Shown here piece by piece: positions 1 to 10,978 of a DNA stretch of 64,000 nucleotides. The notes under the pieces were generated by a model. It searched no databases. It worked only from the letters and a program-made list of their open reading frames with translations, and was not told the DNA's origin. The stretch is from Clytia hemisphaerica. Taxonomy: Eukaryota > Cnidaria > Hydrozoa > Leptothecata > Clytiidae. The DNA lies in the NCBI GenBank assembly GCA_902728285.1, contig CACVBU010000681.1, forward strand, positions 1,438,046-1,502,045. Direction: 5' to 3'. Positions within the stretch are counted from its first letter, which is position 1; every line of letters begins with the position of its first letter. Position numbers and translations under genes: made by a program.

Positions 1-1
1 T

Positions 2-3000
2 GACAGAGGACATGTCAAAATTTCAGATAAGGCTCCAACACCAAACCGAACCTGGTACATTCCTCACTTTGCTGTGTACCACCCTAAAAAGCCGGACAAA
101 GTCAGAATCGTCTTTGACTGCAGTGCAGAATGTCACAATTACTGTCTCAACAAAGAGTTACTTCAAGGACCAGACATGACGAACCAGCTGATTGGTGTTT
201 TGACAAGATTTCGCCAAGGACCAATTGCAGTGATGGCAGACATAGAGACAATGTTTCACCATGTGCGTGTTGAAGAGGAATATCACGACTATCTTCGCTT
301 TGTTGGCTGGCCAGATTGTGACTTATCAAACGAACTTGTTGATTATCAAATGTGTGTCCATCTTCAAGGAGCAACATCTTCACCCAAGTGTGCCAATTAT
401 GCACTACGAGAAACTGCCAAGTTGTACAAAGATCAATTTGGCGAAGACGCTTCTAATACCCTGATTCGTAATTTCTATGTTGACGACATGTTAAAGTCAT
501 TTCCAAGCACCCAAGAAGCTATCGTCACAATTCCAAACATTGTCAACATGTCAAATGCTGGTGGATTTAGATTAACGAAATTCCATTCAAATGATCGAAA
601 TGTCCTAGCAACCATCCCAGAGGAAGAGAAGTCAAAACGCCTGAAGAATTTGGATATGTCATCAAATCCCATCCCAGAGGAACGTGCACTTGGAATGAAC
701 TGGGATCCAGAATCTGACAAATTCTTCTTCAAAATCGAACTAAAGGAAAGACCAACAACTAGAAGAGGAGTCCTGTCAACCATTAGCTCCATTTATGACC
801 CACTTGGTATCGTTTCACCCTATCTACTTGAAGGAAAGAAGCTTCTCCAGCAGATCTGCGTGGAGAAGGGTTGGGATGATCCACTGTCGCCAATGCAAAG
901 TCAACAGTGGGAACAGTGGAAGAAGGAAATCAAACTGCTGGAAAAAGTTATCATCGACTGATGCTTCCATCCAAGTGGATTTGGCCAGATTATCGATTCA
1001 TCGCTACACCATTTCTCAGATGCGTCTTGTGATGCATATGGCCAAGCATCATACATCAGACTTATCAACACTGCTGGAGACATATCCATCAAGTTGGTGA
1101 TGTCCAAATCAAGAGTCGCCCCTCCAAAACGACCAACCATTCCACGATTAGAATTAACAGCTGCAGTATTATCAGTAAAGATTGCCAACTCACTCCATAA
1201 CGAGCTTGATATCCTCATCACAAACGAATACTTTTGGACAGATTCACAAGTTGTGTTGGCATACATCAGCAATGAGGTTAAACGTTTTCATTTATTTGGT
1301 TCCAACCGTATCAAGTTCATCCGAGAAAATAGTGCACTTGATCAATGGCTTTACGTACCATCCAAGGAAAATCCTTCAGACGACACCACAAGAGGATTGA
1401 AGTTCAACAACACAGCAAAAGACAAACGTTGGATCCATGGACCAGAGTTCCTCTACAAGCCAATTGAAGAATGGCCAGTACAACCAACCAAATTGAAAAT
1501 TGAAAACGATGACAAAGAAGTCAAAAGAATTAAATGCAATGCTGTGATGACCATAACAGAGCACATCCTATCAACCTTGGAACAACATACATCAAAGTGG
1601 CACAAGATGAAACGAATCGTTGCAACCATGCTCAACTGGCGTTACAAGTTGAAGTTACCCAAATTAATCATCATGGTAGAAGACCTTGAACGAGCAGAAC
1701 GTGTCATAATTCGACTTGCTCAGTGCAGAGCTTACCAAGAAGAAATTGCAACATTGGAATCCAATCAAATGAATTCCCTGAAGAAGAGCAGCCAATTGAT
1801 TAATTTGTCGCCATTTCTTGACAACAACAATCTTCTTCGAGTTGGTGGACGTATCCGCAATGCTGATATACCATTTGAAAGCAGGCATCCAATTATTCTC
1901 CCAAGGAAATGTATAACCACCAACCTCATCATCGAGCATCTACATCAGAACTTACATCATGCTGGACGCACCTCAACTCTTCATGAAGCACGAAGGTGTG
2001 GTTTTTGGATTATCAATGGGAACTCCCTCGTTCGATACATCCTTATGAAATGTGTTCAATGTCGTATCCTTCAAGGAAAAAGCTCAACACCAAAGATGGC
2101 TGATCTTCCAAAGGATCGATTGGAACCTTCACCTCCATTCACGTATTGTGGTCTTGATATGTTTGGACCATTTATAATTTGTGAACGTCGTTCAGACCTC
2201 AAGCGTTATGGCATCATTTTCACATGTCTCAACAGCAGAGCTGTTCACTTCGAAAGCGTATGTTCCATGGATACTGATTCTTTCCTCCTCTGCTTGAGAC
2301 GTTTCATTTGTCGTCGTGGTTCAGTTCGTACCATCCGCTGTGATAATGGCACAAACTTTGTTGGTGCTAACAACGAATTGCAGAAAGCCCTCCAAGAAAT
2401 GGATACAGATAAAATCAAAGACCACCTCCTTCGTTATGGGACAGATTTCGTCATCAATTGGATCCATAACCCGCCATATGGAAGTAACTTTGGCGGTGTG
2501 TGGGAACGTCTCATTCGGTCAGCACGAGCAATTTTGAATGGTTTAATGTTAACCCATGGTCATTCGTTGAATGATGAGTCATTTCGTACATTCTTAGTTG
2601 AAGTTGAGGGAATCATCAATTCTCGACCCCTCACAACTGATGGACTTGCTGACCCAGAATGTCCCAACATATTGTCACCTATCAACCTGTTAACCATGAA
2701 ATCCAATGTTATTTCACCGCCACCTGGAGTATTCCAACGTGCAGACATCTACTGTCGCCGACGCTGGCGGCGAGTCCAGCATCTTTCCAACGAATTCTGG
2801 TCGAAATGGAGAAAGGAGTTCCTTAGTCATCTTCAAAGTCGTTCCAAGTGGACCAACTCGAAACGAAACATGAAAGAAGGTGATGTTGTCCTTCTTAAAG
2901 ATGATTCCTATCGAAACGAATGGAAACGAGCTGTCGTTACGAGAGCACATGAAAGTGATGATGGTGTTGTTCGATCTGCTACTATTAGACTTAATAAAAC

Positions 3001-3052
3001 TGAATATGTTCGCCCAGTGAACAAACTTGTGGTATTGGTTGAATGTGATTAA
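2..3052 (+). pseudogene. pol: BEL/Pao pol polyprotein (RT-RNase H-integrase), one nonsense codon
   Basis: One frame runs from base 2 to a stop at 3052 with a single in-frame TGA at 959-961. Upstream of it are the BEL-type RT block VYHPKKPDK (about 74-100) and the YVDD catalytic box (about 475-490). Downstream come the LHHFSDAS block, an RNase H acidic box (WTDSQ, about 1238), the integrase HHCC zinc region (about 1936-2075) and the catalytic core. In the core the acidic residues sit in GLDMFGPF, RCDNGTNF and the NFGGVWERLIRSAR block. A DUF5641-like tail with EGDVVLLKDD closes the protein. It would copy and integrate the element. The two halves share one frame, so the break is a point change, not a frameshift. 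The rest of the frame is open, so the copy is recent. Confidence 0.9.
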
Positions 3053-3238
3053 TGGTTTGATTGATTGTTGTATTCCCAGCCGAGGGAGCCATGATATTTT
3101 TAGTATATTTTAAAAAACAAATAAAATATTTGAGTCTTTCAGTGTAGACTTTTGTGGGATTTTTTCTTTGTTTTTTTTTGACAATTTTTTTGTTTTTATT
3201 TTTCAAGATGTTTTCAGCACATCTTGAGGGGAGCCAGA

Positions 3239-3655
3239 TGTTACAGCTGAGGCACAGTTTTGTTGATTTTGGCTCCTTTCAGGATATTTCTTTGTTTTGA
3301 GGTATTTTGTGTGAGTTCTGTGTTTTACATTTTTTGTCATTTCTCTTGTCTGTCTGGGGCCTTAAGTTATAGCTTATAGTATAAATTCAGCCTAATTTAT
3401 TTGATGTGTCATGCCTCTAGTGTATAGATATGCACACTTCTTTATATTTTCTTTTGTCTATTGTTTATATATAATTGGTTTATAATTGGTTTATAATTAG
3501 GAATAGGAACGAGAGATGTATAAAAGAGCTTTGATGTTACATGATCAGTTGTGTTACAAATGTTGTCAAGTAAAGACATCAAATGGTGAATAGTGAATTC
3601 ACAAGTTCAAAGTTGGACAAAAATTATGTTTTGATTTTTTGATTTTATGGTAACA
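3239..3655 (+). repeat. 3' LTR of the BEL/Pao element
   Basis: The segment begins TGTTAC and ends GTAACA, a perfect 6 bp terminal inverted repeat. It follows a purine-rich stretch (about 3226-3238, gaggggagccaga) that fits a polypurine tract. A TATA-like box (gtataaaaga, about 3517) lies inside. The other LTR is outside the window, so the right boundary rests only on the inverted termini. Confidence 0.65.
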
Positions 3656-4105
3656 CACCCTGATTCATGCTGGCTTCCTAGCATATTTACACATCTTGCT
3701 TAGTAAGTATTTATTTATTTATACTTAATATATTTTCAATATTTTTGACTTCATTTGTGCTTGTGCATAGCTATTAAATTATTTTGCATACATATTCATT
3801 TAGCCTTAGCCCTAGCCTTCTATATTCTTGACTTAGTTTACACACACTCACATAGTCTTTTTATTTTTCTATTTTGTTTCAAGTATATTTTTCTAAATTC
3901 AGTTTTTGTACTTTTATTTTAGCCTTTCTTGAAAGATATCAGTTTATCGGACGAGAACGAGTAATTTACTGTGGTTCATAAGTTTGCTGCCGCAACACAT
4001 AGATACCACCCATTTTAGTATTTAACTACCCTGGGTAGTAAAAATTGTTATCGAATTTTCGTCACACCACCACCGTAGTAAACGTCATTATGACTGAGAT
4101 TTTAC
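3656..4105. other. Gene-free AT-rich stretch
   Basis: No coding frame, RNA gene or recognised repeat was seen. It ends at a run of about 17 C residues (4110-4126). Confidence 0.5.
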
Positions 4106-4127
4106 TACCGACCCCCCCCCCCCCCCT

Positions 4128-4985
4128 ATATGCTCCCTTTTCACTCTCTTGATCTCTTTTCACTCTCTTGATTTCTTTTTCCTTCTTAATATCTTTCTGC
4201 TCCCTGATCCCTTTTCACTCTCTTAATTTCTTTTTGCTCCTAAATATATTTTTGCTCCCTGATCCCTTTCCACTCTGTTGATCTCTTTTCGCTCCCTGAT
4301 ATCTTTTTGCTTATGCTCCCTGATCCCTTTTAACTCTGCTGATCTCTTTTTGCTTATGCTCCTTGATCCCTTTTCACTCTCTCGATTTCTTTTTCCTCCT
4401 AAATATCTTTTTGATCCCTTTTCACTCTCTTGACCTCTTTTATCTCCTTGAAATCTTTTTTGCTCCCTGATCCCTTTTCACTCTGTTGATCTCTTTTTCC
4501 TCCTTGAAATCTTTTTGCTCCCTGATCCCTATTCACTCTGTTGATCTCTTTTTGATCCCAATATCTTTTTGCTCCCTGATCTCTTTTCACTCCCTTGACC
4601 TCTTCTTCCTCCTTGAAATCTTTTTGCTCCCTGATCCCTTTTCACTCTCTTGATCCCTTTTCACTCTCTTGATTTCTTTTTCCTCTTAAATATCTTTTTG
4701 CTCCCTGATCCCTTTTCACTCTGTCGATCTCTTTTCGCTCCCTTATATCTTTTTGCTTATGCTCCCTGATCCCTTTTCTTTTTTTTGATTTCTTTTTCTT
4801 CCTAAATATCTTTTTGCTCCCTGATCCCTTTTCACTGTTGATCTCTTTTCGCTCCCTGATATCTTTTTGCTTATGCTCCCTGATCCTTTTTCACTCTCTT
4901 GATTTATTTTTCCTTCTAAATTTGCTTTTATGCACCCTGATCCCTCTTTTGCTCTCTTGATCTCTTTTCGCTCCTTCCTTTGCAC
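4128..4985. repeat. Polypyrimidine minisatellite
   Basis: About 850 bp of tandem, imperfect units built from ctccctgatccctttt, cactctcttgatctc and tttttgctcc. The top strand is almost pure pyrimidine and the bottom pure purine. The minus-strand frames through it read as charged GAKRD-type repeats; they are by-products of the repeat and have no independent support as genes. Confidence 0.85.
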
Positions 4986-5184
4986 AAAAGGTTTCCGGTG
5001 TGGCTGAGGGATACTTTTGGCACTGGACAAAACAACAGACTGCCTTGTGTGTCGACAGGGTTGTAGCGAATCATGATCATGTCATATTATTATATGATGG
5101 CACACATAAGTCTCTTTTGTACCGTCAACTGCTCTAAGTTGGGACGATTGGTCGCAACATGGGGCTGTTGATATATATATATAT

Positions 5185-5411
5185 GTGCCTTGGTATAGTG
5201 GTAGTCGACCTTGGCTTCTGTGCAGGAGGCCAGGGTTCGATTCCCACTCACGGCAGTTCACTTGGCAAGTGAATTTCCTTCGCCCGGGTCAACCCATGCC
5301 ATGCGAGGGGAATTGGGTAGTCAGTTCAAGGTGCTGACGAGGCGCTCATTAGTAAGCGTCTACGTTGCGAGAATAGGCCTCTAAAGCCTCCTGCAACTCA
5401 ACCAAATAGAA
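5185..5411 (+). mobile_element. tRNA-derived SINE
   Basis: A pol III A-box (tggtatagtgg, 5191-5201) and a B-box (ggttcgattcc, 5234-5244) stand at tRNA-like spacing, followed by a tRNA-unrelated body. The sequence before A and after the SINE is continuous in copy B around 50285, so the SINE inserted at a gatat target, with an AT-repeat on its left side. Transcription would be by RNA polymerase III from the internal promoter, and mobilisation by a partner LINE that I cannot identify. Confidence 0.8.
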
Positions 5412-5481
5412 ATATCTGGCCTGTATTTTCACTTACTGTTAAATCTCTTTGACAACAAATTTGTTTTGATAACTCCACCAA

Positions 5482-6201
5482 CAGTCTAAGCTTAAACTCC
5501 TATATCATTATTAGAAACTAGGCTAGTCTTATTTCTTTTATCTCTCGCTTAACAACAATACAATCTGATACAATGCTGACAAGTTAACACAACTGTGAGA
5601 GAAGTTTATATTGAAATCTGCAACAAAAACGAAAGTGGACTCTTCTACTGATTGCTTCCCGGCACTCCTTTGCAGATGTTTATATCAAATTTCCACCAAT
5701 GAAATTGCTGTATTTCACACTGCCCTTATTTTTCAGTATTTTTTGCACCCATGGCCTCTCAGTGCCTTGGACAACGGGTGGCTGTAAAATCTCACCTTTT
5801 ATATATTTGTTTCAATCCGTGATCCTAAGGCTTAGGTTTTTTCTCATCTTCAATTTTCTGAAGAAAGCGGGAATTTGACGCGAGAGTTAGATTGTCAACA
5901 AAGTGCCATCAAAAATCATTGAATAAAAGAAGAACCTTAAATCTTAAATATTTTCATTTTGAAGAATTGGTGCAAAAAAGTGAAACATGGAAAAGTTTTA
6001 TTTTCTATTGGTTCAATTGAAATAGGGGATTTGGAAAACTTTTTATGTTTGGTTTTTTGCACAATTCCCTGTAACTATGGGCAATCACCCCGTTGCTAAG
6101 ATGTTGGCTTGAAATCAAAAGTGAAACCACTGAAAACGAAATTAAAATCAGCCCGCACTCCAAATCCCGTAATCTTGATATAGGAGTTTTGGTTTGTACT
6201 G
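5482..6201 (+). mobile_element. CAGT-ended non-autonomous TIR element, copy A
   Basis: Ends CAGT...ACTG with subterminal inverted repeats around aaactcctatatca (left) and tgatataggagttt (right). The 5 bp ACCAA is duplicated at both sides (5477-5481, 6202-6206). Copy B of the host element carries a single uninterrupted ccaccaagtt at the matching place. It is 720 bp long and non-coding. A second copy, itself interrupted, starts at 53348. Confidence 0.75.
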
Positions 6202-6524
6202 ACCAAGTTTATCAATCATACTTTCTGTCATAACATGTCACGATAACTTTCACTGATAGCGCGCCCTTTGTCACTTTTTCGTTTTCATTCAAAATGACAG
6301 GGCGCCGGTTGGAGAATCAGAGAACGCTTGCCGCCTATCGCCCGATGGGATTAACAAATAACGAGTGTGTAACTTGCCGCGCGAGTGACATCAAAGGCTC
6401 CATCATTTTGCCACTAATTTGGTCTTCTTCCTTCCAGACATTTGTGTGTGTTCCACTACAGATTTTTTTCATATTTCGATTTAAAAGCCTACTCGGTGCA
6501 AAAGAGAAATTGTGTATTTTTTAA

Positions 6525-7573
6525 CCTTTAGCCGCCGAGAGACGTACCACGTACGTCATATATACAGGCCGAGAGACGTACCACGTACGTTTTGATACTG
6601 GGGTCCTTTCAAAGTTTAATAAAATAAAGACCAGTTTGAATTTTTCTATTCTGTAAAATTTAGCAGACAGGATAGGGGTGAAGGTTCATTTTTTAAAAAT
6701 TTTACGGGTCCTGCTTTTATACATCTCGAGATATCGGAACTCAATGTCGGTGTATTTTTCAAATGTCAACAAAACATCGTTTTAGTGGTGGACAGAGGGT
6801 GTTTGATGAATTTTTGGACTGAAAAGTCATGTTTATGTCTGGTTTTTTCTTGGTTTCAGCATATAAATATCATTATATGAGATAGAGAACCTTTATTGGC
6901 AGTTTCTATGTGGTTTGAAGGGGTTTTAGGGGGTATTTCCTGACATACATGCCTATCTCTAGCTCCAACAACTCAGGGCTGTTTTGCCTCAGTTTTTCCA
7001 CTATTCTGGTGTTTTATTGCTTGAATTTACATGATAGAGAGTCTGTTATGATTATTGTAGTAATTTTACAGGCTTAGGGTAAGTGCAGGGCCAATTTTAG
7101 AGCAACGGGACCACTTATTTTACCTGTTGTGGCCAGAGTGTCGATTTTGGTGGAAAAGTGTGCTTCACCGAAACTTATATTCTGAGATGAAATGAGCTTC
7201 TTCAGCCCTGAAATTTCACACAATGGTGGCTTATAACATAAACTAAAACAAAATAATTTTTCTGGGACCAATCTTTACCTTGTACCCACTTTTTTCATTC
7301 AATTTGTCAAAAAAAAGAAAAAAAGTGAAAAAATCGTAAACATGGAATTTTTACTGTTTTGATTTGAGGCTGTGTAGTCAGGTTTAAAAGGGTGATGAGG
7401 CGTCTTTTTGGTATTATCTGAAAAAATAGATCCTTAGCTTTTCAAAATGGGTTTACTTTTTACTTAAGCTTTAGCGGTTCAGATTTTATGACATTTTCCG
7501 CGAAACCTCCATTTTCATGAAAAAAACAGCGGCAGCAGCGCGCGCTGTTTTTAAAAACAGCGGTGTCTAAAGG
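6525..7573. mobile_element. piggyBac-like non-autonomous element (TTAA target)
   Basis: Begins CCTTTAG and ends CTAAAGG, flanked on both sides by TTAA (6521-6524 and 7574-7577). Copy B of the surrounding repeat has a single TTAA at 50491-50494. TTAA target choice and CCYTT-type ends are hallmarks of piggyBac. The 1049 bp contain no transposase frame. A direct repeat of the phrase gagagacgtaccacgtacgt lies just inside the left end. Confidence 0.8.
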
Positions 7574-7900
7574 TTAATACGCTGTTCATAACTCAAATCA
7601 AATGACTTTGGAGGTTCGGTAAAATGGTGGCCGAATTGCCGTCCAAAGTTTTGTCAGGATAGTCCCAAGTTAGAGCAGTTGACAGTACTAAAGAAAGAAG
7701 ATGTGCTCTTTCAGAAAAGAATTGATATAGGGGATGGACGACAGGAATTTTCAGATAATAAAAGTACTCAGAAATCCAGTCAATTTTTCAAAGTGCTTTG
7801 GAAATTCCACTCAATTTTTTATTCTAACGCTTGGAAATAACCAGACGGTACTAATCAATAAATTCGATTATCAAAGTAATTGATAATGCTCGGAGTAATA

Positions 7901-8062
7901 GACCTTTTTTCAAAGAGGCCACCCTGTTGAATAATTATGTAGTCCAGCAGAAAAACAATGATAAAACCATGCATAATTATTACAATATGCATGAAACAGT
8001 AATTATGCATGGCTCTATCATTGTTTTTATGGCTGGACTACATAATTATTTAAAAAAAGGTC
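7901..8062. mobile_element. Foldback MITE (GACCTTTTTTC ends), copy 1
   Basis: Nearly the whole length is an inverted repeat: gacctttttt, then a shared arm with tagtccagc and a central atgcataatta palindrome. TA flanks both ends (7899-7900, 8063-8064). Other copies are at 19197, 55155 and 62573. Confidence 0.85.
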
Positions 8063-8129
8063 TATGGTTTGCCTTTTTGGAGGAGCATTATTAGTTCGAA
8101 AGCGGGCGTTTATTCAATGTAATACGATC

Positions 8130-8265
8130 GGTATGAGATTTGGCGAATTCCAGAAATTTTCTTTACTTCATTAAATACCTTATCTTGGCCCTTTTTACGC
8201 TGGACCTTACTAGCGTTATTTTTGGGCTCGTTGGTGGAATTAGGGTCGGCGTAAAAAGGGTCGGT
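8130..8265. repeat. Imperfect inverted repeat around ccctttttacgc
   Basis: The phrase ggccctttttacgc (about 8190) is answered by gcgtaaaaagggtc (about 8250). A short foldback with no coding content. Confidence 0.45.
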
Positions 8266-8279
8266 AATGTAATCAATAG

Positions 8280-8595
8280 TCGGTCACGATCGATATAATA
8301 TTTAATCGATAACAATACGTGATCGAAGATAAGTAAATAATTAATAAGTAATCAATGCATGAACAATAAGTAATTAATGATTGTTAACAATTGATACATG
8401 ATTGATAAGTAATCGATAGGTTGTATGTAGTCGATATGTGATCGATAAGTAATCGATAACTTGGAAATAATCGATCGCTGATCGATACTCAAGATTTTTT
8501 GAAGGTCTGATTACCTATCAATTCTATCGGCTAATCAATATCTAATCCATCGATTATTTATCGATTACTCAAGATTATCGATTATATCGATTAAC
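8280..8595. repeat. ATCGAT-rich foldback tract
   Basis: More than a dozen copies of variants of taatcgataa/ttatcgatta. The forward phrase dominates the left half and its complement the right, so the tract can fold back on itself. Confidence 0.6.
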
Positions 8596-9691
8596 TACGC
8601 CTGGTATACCATCTGGAAATAAAATTCCACATAATCTGTCAAAATTTTGAAAAAAGTATCTGAAATTCCAGACTTTTCCAGCAAAAAATAATTGCTTTTG
8701 AGTTTTGTATTGGAAATCGATAGAAAATAGAAAAAAGGAATAATAAAATACCTTATAGTCTCCCTTTGTGAATAATGCAATCCTTCAGAATCTTGATTGT
8801 CGTTGTTTCACTGAGCAAATAAAAAGTTTTCAAAAAAGAAACTGAGAAAGAATTTCTTCCTACTTCCTAGTCAGTTCAGCAATACCATTTGATCGGAGTA
8901 CGCTTTTAATCGTGAGGCGTCTTTTGTGTTGTCACTAATTATCATTCGGAAGTCTGCCCATCGTCCCTCGATCGAAAGACGTTTTAAGAAATATAATTTC
9001 TTTTAAATGTGCCCAACTGTTTAATTTGTTTTCGTTGTTTCCGAGGAAAACGGATTCAAATAAAAGCCTTGCTACACTTAATATGATGGTTATCTTGATA
9101 TACGACTTATCTCTCATACCTTATGTATTTTCCACTTGAAAACTCAAAATCTGATTGGAATCACACGGATTATCATTTTGATTATAATCGTTGCTATTTT
9201 AAAATACCAAATTTCTATTAATTTTCTTGAAAAAGTACTTTTGAAGTATAGATAGACCTTTAAATTCCGATCGGGTAATCCGATTCGACGCTTTTAAACA
9301 TAGCTCAGTCGGCTCAGACTGACTTGTATATTCTAGATTGGCCATAAGCAATAGTTGCTAAACTTTACAACATTTCAAAGCCTAACCCGACTGAGCTAAA
9401 ATTATTCTCAGGTTAAAAAAGAAGATGAATTTTTCGATAAAAAGTGAGTTTACTTCACAGTTGGCTGTTGAAAAAGCAAACTGAAAGCATCACAGGTATA
9501 TTTTTGAATCAAACTTATTACGAGAGATCTATACACAGGTTGAGATCACAAAATATAGTATGTGTACATACAGAACAGTGTATGTCTGCCTGCGCCTGGG
9601 TTGTCTATAATTATATTTCTATACTATAATTTTTGTGTCACTCTCCTGGTCCTGCTCTCTGGCCATTTGGACTGATGGTCTGTAAACGATA
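8596..9691. other. Gene-free stretch with one small hairpin
   Basis: No gene was seen. The phrase tagctcagtcgg (about 9301) is answered by cccgactgagcta (about 9385). It resembles a tRNA A-box, but no tRNA fold or B-box follows. Confidence 0.4.
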
Positions 9692-10978
9692 TAGTCAGGC
9701 AGCTGAGGTCACATAAAAAAGTGCAGTAGCTACAAAGTTTGCGAACAAACTTTAAACAGTTGTTTTCAATAGATACGACCTTTCTGAACACAAAATCATC
9801 AACCGGACAGTTTGAAAATAATTACCGGACGCGTCCGAAAATATTTTCGTATTTGATGACGTCACAAGCAAAATGAAATACCGTAAACGGCCATAACTTG
9901 CAACACGGACTTAACTTGCAACAGCTTTGTTTATTTACGTTTTCTCCACGTTGATTGCTTCGTTTTCTTTCATTTTTTCAGGGAATGTTCAAAATGGTAA
10001 ACTACACGTTAATGAAGCAAAAAAAACCCGATTGATTAATTTGTTGCGAAGATGAAGATGAGAAAGTGAAAATAATTAGGTCACTCCAATAAACCCCCAC
10101 GTTTGGGCGATTGACGTCCTTTTACGATGCGATTTCTAGAAAGTTCGAAAGAAGAAAGACGAGGCCTTGCTGGGTCGAAATCCGCAGCTCGTACAGGTTT
10201 TCGTTCTTCCGTATTCTTCGATTGAAGTTGCTAGATTACATTTCACAACGAAGAGACGTTTCTACGCATAAATTGGATAATTATTAAAGTTGACATGTAA
10301 AGTTAATGAGCCATTGAAAGTTGAATCGCAATGCTGGAGAGTTGGAGAATTGATGACTCGTTAATTATAATATATATCCCGAGGGATTTTTACTACGAGT
10401 TGTAAAAATTATTTTTTCTATGTATTTATGAAAGCAAGTAATTCTCAGGGTATCGATTTCTATCACTTATCTTTCTTTGTAAAAGAGCGAACCCCCTGAT
10501 TGAAACGTAAAAAGAATATACAAATTTGTGTTTCAAATACTTGCTGATTGGTAGAAATATCGGGTGTGTAAAAGATTCAATTGATGTGGGTGCCCCGTAA
10601 GATATCTTTTAGATTCTGTGGGCCCCTCCCTAAAAGACGGGTAACTAACATTTATTCTAAGTCCCGGGACTGGGTGCCCCGTACTCCATTAACAGAAAAA
10701 AATTATGTGAAAATGACAAGGCAAGATATATGTGCCGAATATCTCAATTACTCAGTGCTGGGGAGAGGGGGTTACCGTACATATTAATTTGTGAAAAGAC
10801 ATGTTGCTAAGTGCTTTTTGCACGTGCGTGAAAAATGCAACAGTTATTAAAGCTGTTAGAAGGAACCAATCAGAAAGCCATTGTCATCATTGTCATACTA
10901 CACACATTTTTGGATAAAGGTAGCTTGAAAGAGAGAGTGAAGACATAATGTCTTACGTGTGTAGGCAAGAACATATAG

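Larger units (their letters stand above)
1..3655 (+). mobile_element. BEL/Pao LTR retrotransposon, 3' half with 3' LTR
   Basis: The window opens inside the pol region of a BEL/Pao element. Reverse transcriptase, RNase H, integrase and the C-terminal DUF5641-like region follow in order, then a short untranslated stretch, a purine-rich tract just before 3239, and a 3' LTR. The gag, protease and 5' LTR lie outside the window. The element is distinct from the second BEL/Pao copy at 55-61 kb: where the two reverse transcriptases overlap they share the signature blocks but differ at many positions. Confidence 0.9.
5122..7685 (+). mobile_element. TIR element copy A (CCGTCAACTGCTCTAA ends), host of three insertions
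   Basis: The left end CCGTCAACTGCTCTAAG and the right end TTAGAGCAGTTGACAG are inverted repeats of about 25 bp flanked by TA on both sides (5120-5121, 7686-7687). No coding capacity was seen. The copy is swollen by a SINE, a CAGT-ended element and a TTAA-flanked element, each absent from copy B (50238-50560). A degraded left end in reverse orientation lies at 31460-31584. Confidence 0.8.

Noticed and set aside
4399..5030. Minus-strand frames rich in GAKRDQ-type repeats
   Set aside because: They are translations of the polypyrimidine minisatellite, with no start context, splice support or conserved domain.
5186..5260. Functional tRNA gene
   Set aside because: A- and B-boxes are present, but no complete cloverleaf is evident and the sequence continues into a SINE body with an insertion-type boundary.
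8935..9117. 60-codon frames in 8.6-9.6 kb
   Set aside because: Length expected by chance in AT-rich DNA; no motif, no splice support.
9301..9397. tRNA-like TAGCTCAGTCGG phrase
   Set aside because: Part of a small inverted repeat without a B-box or acceptor stem.
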